From: Bacteroidales bacterium
Lineage (GTDB): Bacteria > Bacteroidota > Bacteroidia > Bacteroidales > UBA3824
Length of the DNA: 64,000 bases
Direction of reading: 5' to 3'
NCBI GenBank assembly: GCA_016286055.1
Contig: JAEERW010000006.1
Location: forward strand, 186,001 to 250,000
Below the pieces are notes generated by a model. It saw nothing but the letters and a program-made list of their open reading frames with translations, was not told the origin of the DNA and did no database searches. Positions within the stretch are counted from its first letter, which is position 1, and each line of letters starts with the position of its first letter. Both the position numbers and the translations under genes were made by a program. Positions 61,268 through 64,000 of the stretch are shown here, piece by piece.

Positions 61268-61317
61268 TATATTTGCATTGTGAAATTTTTGTAATTCATT
61301 AAGAAAACATAAATTTG
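61268..61317 (+). promoter_or_regulatory. Two -7 boxes before the siaC-like gene
   Basis: TATATTTG (61268-61275) and TAAATTTG (61310-61317) both match TAnnTTTG. The siaC-like gene can thus be transcribed apart from the phosphatase, from one or both sites. No -33 element is conclusive. Confidence 0.5.
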
Positions 61318-61369
61318 CAAAAATAATTATAGGTGAACCTTAGAAAGCGATAAATAAATATAATAGGAC

Positions 61370-61750
61370 ATGGAAAACATTCATATTTCAGGGTCGCACG
61401 ACGGCTATTTTGTTCCGACTGTGGATTTCAACTATCAGAATGGCGTATGCGAAATTTCCGGAGAATCGTTTCTTGAAGAGACGAACGTATTTTATGCGCC
61501 CTTAATCAATTGGATTAGGGAATATACGCAAACCGGTCTTCCGCTCACATTCAACTGCAAGTTGACATATTTCAACACGAGCTCCACAAAAAGCCTGCTC
61601 GATATATTTAAGATTATAAAGAAATATGACTCCGATGGCGGAAAGGTAACAGTTAACTGGTATTACGACAACGAAGATCTTGACCTCGAAGAGGCTATTC
61701 AAGATTATATTTCTGATACCGGTCTGAAAATTAATATGAAGACATTCTAA
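61370..61750 (+). CDS. SiaC-family (DUF1987) regulatory phosphoprotein
   Basis: A 126-aa cytoplasmic protein that matches DUF1987/SiaC. It has an N-terminal strand pair, then GVCEISGESFLEETNVFYAPLINWI, LTFNCKLTYFNTSSTKSLLDIFKII and a C-terminal NWYYDNEDLDLEEAIQDY (quoted in parts). In Pseudomonas, SiaC is phosphorylated by SiaB, dephosphorylated by the SpoIIE phosphatase SiaA and controls the cyclase SiaD. The target Thr/Ser here likely lies in the NTSSTKS segment. The gene follows the SpoIIE gene by 145 bp; no SiaB- or SiaD-like gene is adjacent. Confidence 0.88.
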   Translation: MENIHISGSHDGYFVPTVDFNYQNGVCEISGESFLEETNVFYAPLINWIREYTQTGLPLTFNCKLTYFNTSSTKSLLDIFKIIKKYDSDGGKVTVNWYYDNEDLDLEEAIQDYISDTGLKINMKTF

Positions 61751-61824
61751 GTCAGTGTGGCTGATTTGATTTTGCACGGTGGTGGGCGTGGCGTAGCCGT
61801 ACCTATTGTCGTGTATATAGTTCG

Positions 61825-63330
61825 TTAATGACTTACAAATTTGTTTATGCAGTCTAAGTATGCCTCTACTGTCGCCACCACCACATCGGTGTTGGCGCTG
61901 AATCCGTAGTATAGCCGTCCATCGTTTTCCACTTGTATATGTACCTTGCAGATGTCGTCGCTGCCTTTGTTGATGCTTTGTATGGTTAGTTCCTTCATCT
62001 GCATTTGACGATTTGATAGTATTTTCTTTATTGCGTTGATAGAAGCATCTACAGGTCCGTTGCCTGTGGCGCAAGCTTCAAATTTTTCCCCTGCTATATT
62101 TAGTCCTATACTTGCCACGGGTTTTATGCCGAAACCCGATGTAAATTGCAAAAACTCTAATTTTATATGATGGTTGTGCTTACGGTCGATGCCGGCAAGT
62201 ATCATCAGGTCGTCGTTGTTGATCTCTTTCTTTTTGTCGGCAAGTTGCAAAAACTTCTGATAGATGTTGTCTAACTGCTCGTTTTCGTACTTGATACCGA
62301 GCGACGAAAAACGGTGCTTCAAAGCAGCCCTTCCGCTTCGTGCAGTCAGCACAATTGAGTTGTCGTCGATGCCTACATCATTGGGGTCGATAATTTCGTA
62401 GGTGCTCTTGTTTTTGAGCATTCCGTCTTGATGTATGCCCGACGAATGTGCAAACGCATTACGCCCTACGATAGCCTTGTTGGGCTGTACAGGCATATTC
62501 ATCAAGCTTGAAACCATACGGCTTGTAGGGTAAATTTTCTGCGTGTTGATGTTGGTTTGCAGGTTGAGGTAGGGATGGCATTTGAGTATCATTGCAATCT
62601 CTTCCAAGGCTGTGTTTCCCGCCCTTTCGCCAATGCCGTTGATAGTTACCTCCACCTGACGAACACCATTAATGATAGCCTCCATGGTGTTGGCTGTTGC
62701 CATTCCAAGGTCGTCGTGGCAGTGGCACGATACCACCACTTTGTCGATACCTTTCACGTTTTCAAATAGATATTTTATTTTGTCGCCAAATTGCTGAGGA
62801 AGGCAGTATCCGTTGGTGTCGGGAATGTTTACCACTGTGGCACCCGCTTTGATAGCAGCCTCAATTACACGGGCAAGATATTCGTTGTCGGTGCGTCCGG
62901 CATCTTCGGCGTAAAATTCCACATCTTCTACAAAGGTTTTAGCATATTTTACCGCACGGACAGCCGTTTCGAGAATTTCCTCGCGATTAGAATTAAATTT
63001 ATACTTTATATGATTGTCGGATGTGCCAATGCCGGTATGTATTCGCTTGTGTTTGGCGTATTTAAGAGCTTCGGCAGCTATGTTAATATCTTTTTCGACG
63101 GCACGTGTAAGTGCGCAAATTATAGGCCAAGTAACTGATTTTGAAATCTCTACCACCGAATTGAAATCACCGGGGCTTGACACAGGAAAGCCCGCTTCGA
63201 TAATATCCACGCCAAGCTGTTCAAGTTGCTGAGCCACTTGGATTTTTTCTACTGTGTTGAGTTGGCAACCCGGCACTTGTTCACCGTCGCGGAGGGTTGT
63301 GTCAAGTATGTATATTTTATTGTTGTCCAT
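61825..63330 (-). CDS. leuA: 2-isopropylmalate synthase
   Basis: A 501-aa enzyme for the first step of leucine synthesis (acetyl-CoA plus 2-oxoisovalerate). The HMGL-like barrel (about 1-275) shows [14 protein letters not shown], the metal-binding [14 protein letters not shown] and [14 protein letters not shown]. The linker and C-terminal regulatory LeuA_dimer domain (about 370-501) provide leucine feedback. Length and end are normal. A TAACTTTG box lies at 63353-63360. No other leu genes adjoin. Related synthases (citramalate, homocitrate) share these motifs but leuA is the best fit. Confidence 0.93.
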   Translation of the reverse strand: MDNNKIYILDTTLRDGEQVPGCQLNTVEKIQVAQQLEQLGVDIIEAGFPVSSPGDFNSVVEISKSVTWPIICALTRAVEKDINIAAEALKYAKHKRIHTGIGTSDNHIKYKFNSNREEILETAVRAVKYAKTFVEDVEFYAEDAGRTDNEYLARVIEAAIKAGATVVNIPDTNGYCLPQQFGDKIKYLFENVKGIDKVVVSCHCHDDLGMATANTMEAIINGVRQVEVTINGIGERAGNTALEEIAMILKCHPYLNLQTNINTQKIYPTSRMVSSLMNMPVQPNKAIVGRNAFAHSSGIHQDGMLKNKSTYEIIDPNDVGIDDNSIVLTARSGRAALKHRFSSLGIKYENEQLDNIYQKFLQLADKKKEINNDDLMILAGIDRKHNHHIKLEFLQFTSGFGIKPVASIGLNIAGEKFEACATGNGPVDASINAIKKILSNRQMQMKELTIQSINKGSDDICKVHIQVENDGRLYYGFSANTDVVVATVEAYLDCINKFVSH

Positions 63331-63352
63331 AATTTTGCTGTTATTATGGCTG

Positions 63353-63360
63353 CAAAGTTA
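63353..63360 (-). promoter_or_regulatory. leuA: -7 box (TAACTTTG) of leuA
   Basis: An exact TAnnTTTG match on the minus strand with a leader of about 16 nt. No leader peptide or attenuator is seen. Confidence 0.6.
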
Positions 63361-63378
63361 CGGCATTTTTTTGAAAAA

Positions 63379-63516
63379 TCAAAACCCCACTTGTATCTGC
63401 AACTGCACCATATCGTAGTCGGGTTGGAGGTTGGGAATTATGGTTGGAGGACCTTGTGGGTTGGGGATTATGGTGGGTTCGCCTGCCGAAAGGTTTTCTA
63501 ATATGCCTCGGGTGTA
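63379..63516 (-). other. Open stretch resembling a C-terminal gene remnant with a 30-bp repeat
   Basis: Between a TAA at 63517-63519 and the TGA at 63379-63381 the minus strand is open for 46 codons without a usable start. It codes GEPTIIPNPQGPPTIIPNLQ and ends MVQLQIQVGF, a barrel-like terminus. The DNA has a 30-bp direct repeat (63431-63447 and 63461-63477). It could be the tail of a lost gene or chance. Confidence 0.25.
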
Positions 63517-63548
63517 TTACCTCGCATATGAAAGTTTTTTAATTATTG

Positions 63549-63556
63549 TATCTTTG
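63549..63556 (+). promoter_or_regulatory. -7 box (TATCTTTG) of the acetyltransferase gene
   Basis: An exact TAnnTTTG match 26 bp before the ATG at 63582. Confidence 0.6.
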
Positions 63557-63581
63557 CCATCGAAACTTAAACTAATTTAAA

Positions 63582-64000
63582 ATGCAAACCGAAAGAATCA
63601 TCCTCCGTCCTTGGCAGGAATCAGACGCCGAGGCTTTATACAAATATGCAAGCAATCCCGAAGTGGGACCCCGCGCAGGTTGGCCTCCGCACAAAAGCGT
63701 TGAGGACAGTCTCGATATCCTCCACAAATTTTTGATCAGCGAGCGCAATTGGGCTGTGGTGCTCAAAGAGACCGGCGAACCGATTGGCTGTGCAGGCTAC
63801 CTCACCGCCGGAAATTCCAACCTGAAATTGGCTGACGACGAGTGCGAAGTCGGCTATTGGATTGGTCAGCCGTATTGGAATCAAGGCATCTGCACCGAGG
63901 CTATGAAACTTGTGGTTGATTACTGTGTCAACGTCAAAGGTTTCAAGACTTTATGGGGCGGTTACTTCCCCGAAAATCCCGCCTCGGGCCGTGTGATGGA
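63582..64000 (+). CDS. GNAT acetyltransferase, RimJ/RimL-like (partial, runs off the window)
   Basis: The first 139 residues of a GNAT-family N-acetyltransferase. Visible are the family opening TERIILRPWQESDAEALYKY, the central strand PIGCAGYL, the EVGYWIGQPYWNQGICTEAMKL acetyl-CoA loop (quoted in parts, Q/G-x-G-type) and FKTLWGGYFPENPASGRVM. This is the RimJ/RimL subclass that acetylates protein or small-molecule amines. The 3' end lies beyond the window, so completeness is unknown. Confidence 0.88.
   Translation, partial: MQTERIILRPWQESDAEALYKYASNPEVGPRAGWPPHKSVEDSLDILHKFLISERNWAVVLKETGEPIGCAGYLTAGNSNLKLADDECEVGYWIGQPYWNQGICTEAMKLVVDYCVNVKGFKTLWGGYFPENPASGRVM

Overview
The window reads as a chromosomal segment of a Bacteroidota, order Bacteroidales. 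Transcripts begin with the phylum-specific promoter (-33 TTTG, about 20 bp, -7 TAnnTTTG) rather than sigma-70 boxes. The gene content also fits: NrdD/NrdG, DUF4835, a BT_3928-type protein beside DUF1599, an omega-like protein after bamD, a type IX secretion (T9SS) C-terminal domain, and many lipoproteins with a signal peptide ending in Cys. I cannot name the genus.

Left part (1-12.9 kb). Two identical tRNA-Asn genes are followed by a tight seven-gene minus-strand operon (470-11120). In transcription order it encodes a TIR-like protein, a 1091-aa STAND NTPase with a membrane segment, coiled coil and WD40-like repeats, a membrane-anchored SpoIIE/PP2C phosphatase, an outer-membrane barrel protein and three lipoproteins. 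Two of the lipoproteins are tandem duplicates. This is the best candidate here for an undescribed envelope-spanning signalling or conflict system. A divergent gene encodes a Sel1-repeat protein made of ten 108-bp units.

12.9-24.8 kb. nrdDG (anaerobic ribonucleotide reductase) faces an 880-bp gap. The gap holds four direct repeats in exact 21-bp phase, a promoter, and an apparently free-standing structured RNA with its own terminator. Two aminotransferases, a lipoprotein and a 1611-aa one-protein receptor (two SBP_bac_3 domains, two-component propeller, Y_Y_Y, TM, coiled coil, SpoIIE phosphatase) follow.

24.8-34.3 kb. An esterase-like gene precedes a small redox-membrane operon (CcdA-like, NapH/CcoG-like ferredoxin, small exported protein). 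Its promoter is preceded by a second 21-bp-phased repeat array shared with a divergent small RNA. A four-TM LytTR regulator, which could bind these arrays, lies nearby. Divergent from it is a T9SS-secreted BspA-like surface protein whose signal peptide is out of frame because of a 9-G tract, so it appears to be a phase-variable locus in the OFF state. A PIN toxin-antitoxin pair and a SPOR-folP-barrel operon follow.

34.3-51.2 kb. This part holds a GH31 glucosidase/xylosidase with a PA14 insert, an SPFH/GYF protein with a zinc-ribbon membrane partner (YdjI/YdjG-like), a channel-like membrane protein, tRNA-Glu(CTC), and a double-HTH protein with a histone-H1-like tail. DUF1599, a DoxX/thioredoxin-like protein and diadenylate cyclase CdaA come next. 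A glycogen/maltodextrin cluster (malQ, GH13) ends with an orphan PAS histidine kinase.

51.2-64 kb. A housekeeping operon (bamD, omega-like, coaBC, DUF4835, recN, smpB) is followed by a methyltransferase, an acyl-ACP thioesterase, a TPR-SpoIIE phosphatase with a SiaC homologue (a SiaA-SiaC-like pair), leuA, and a GNAT acetyltransferase cut by the window end. Three SpoIIE-type phosphatases in 64 kb make serine/threonine dephosphorylation a theme of the window.
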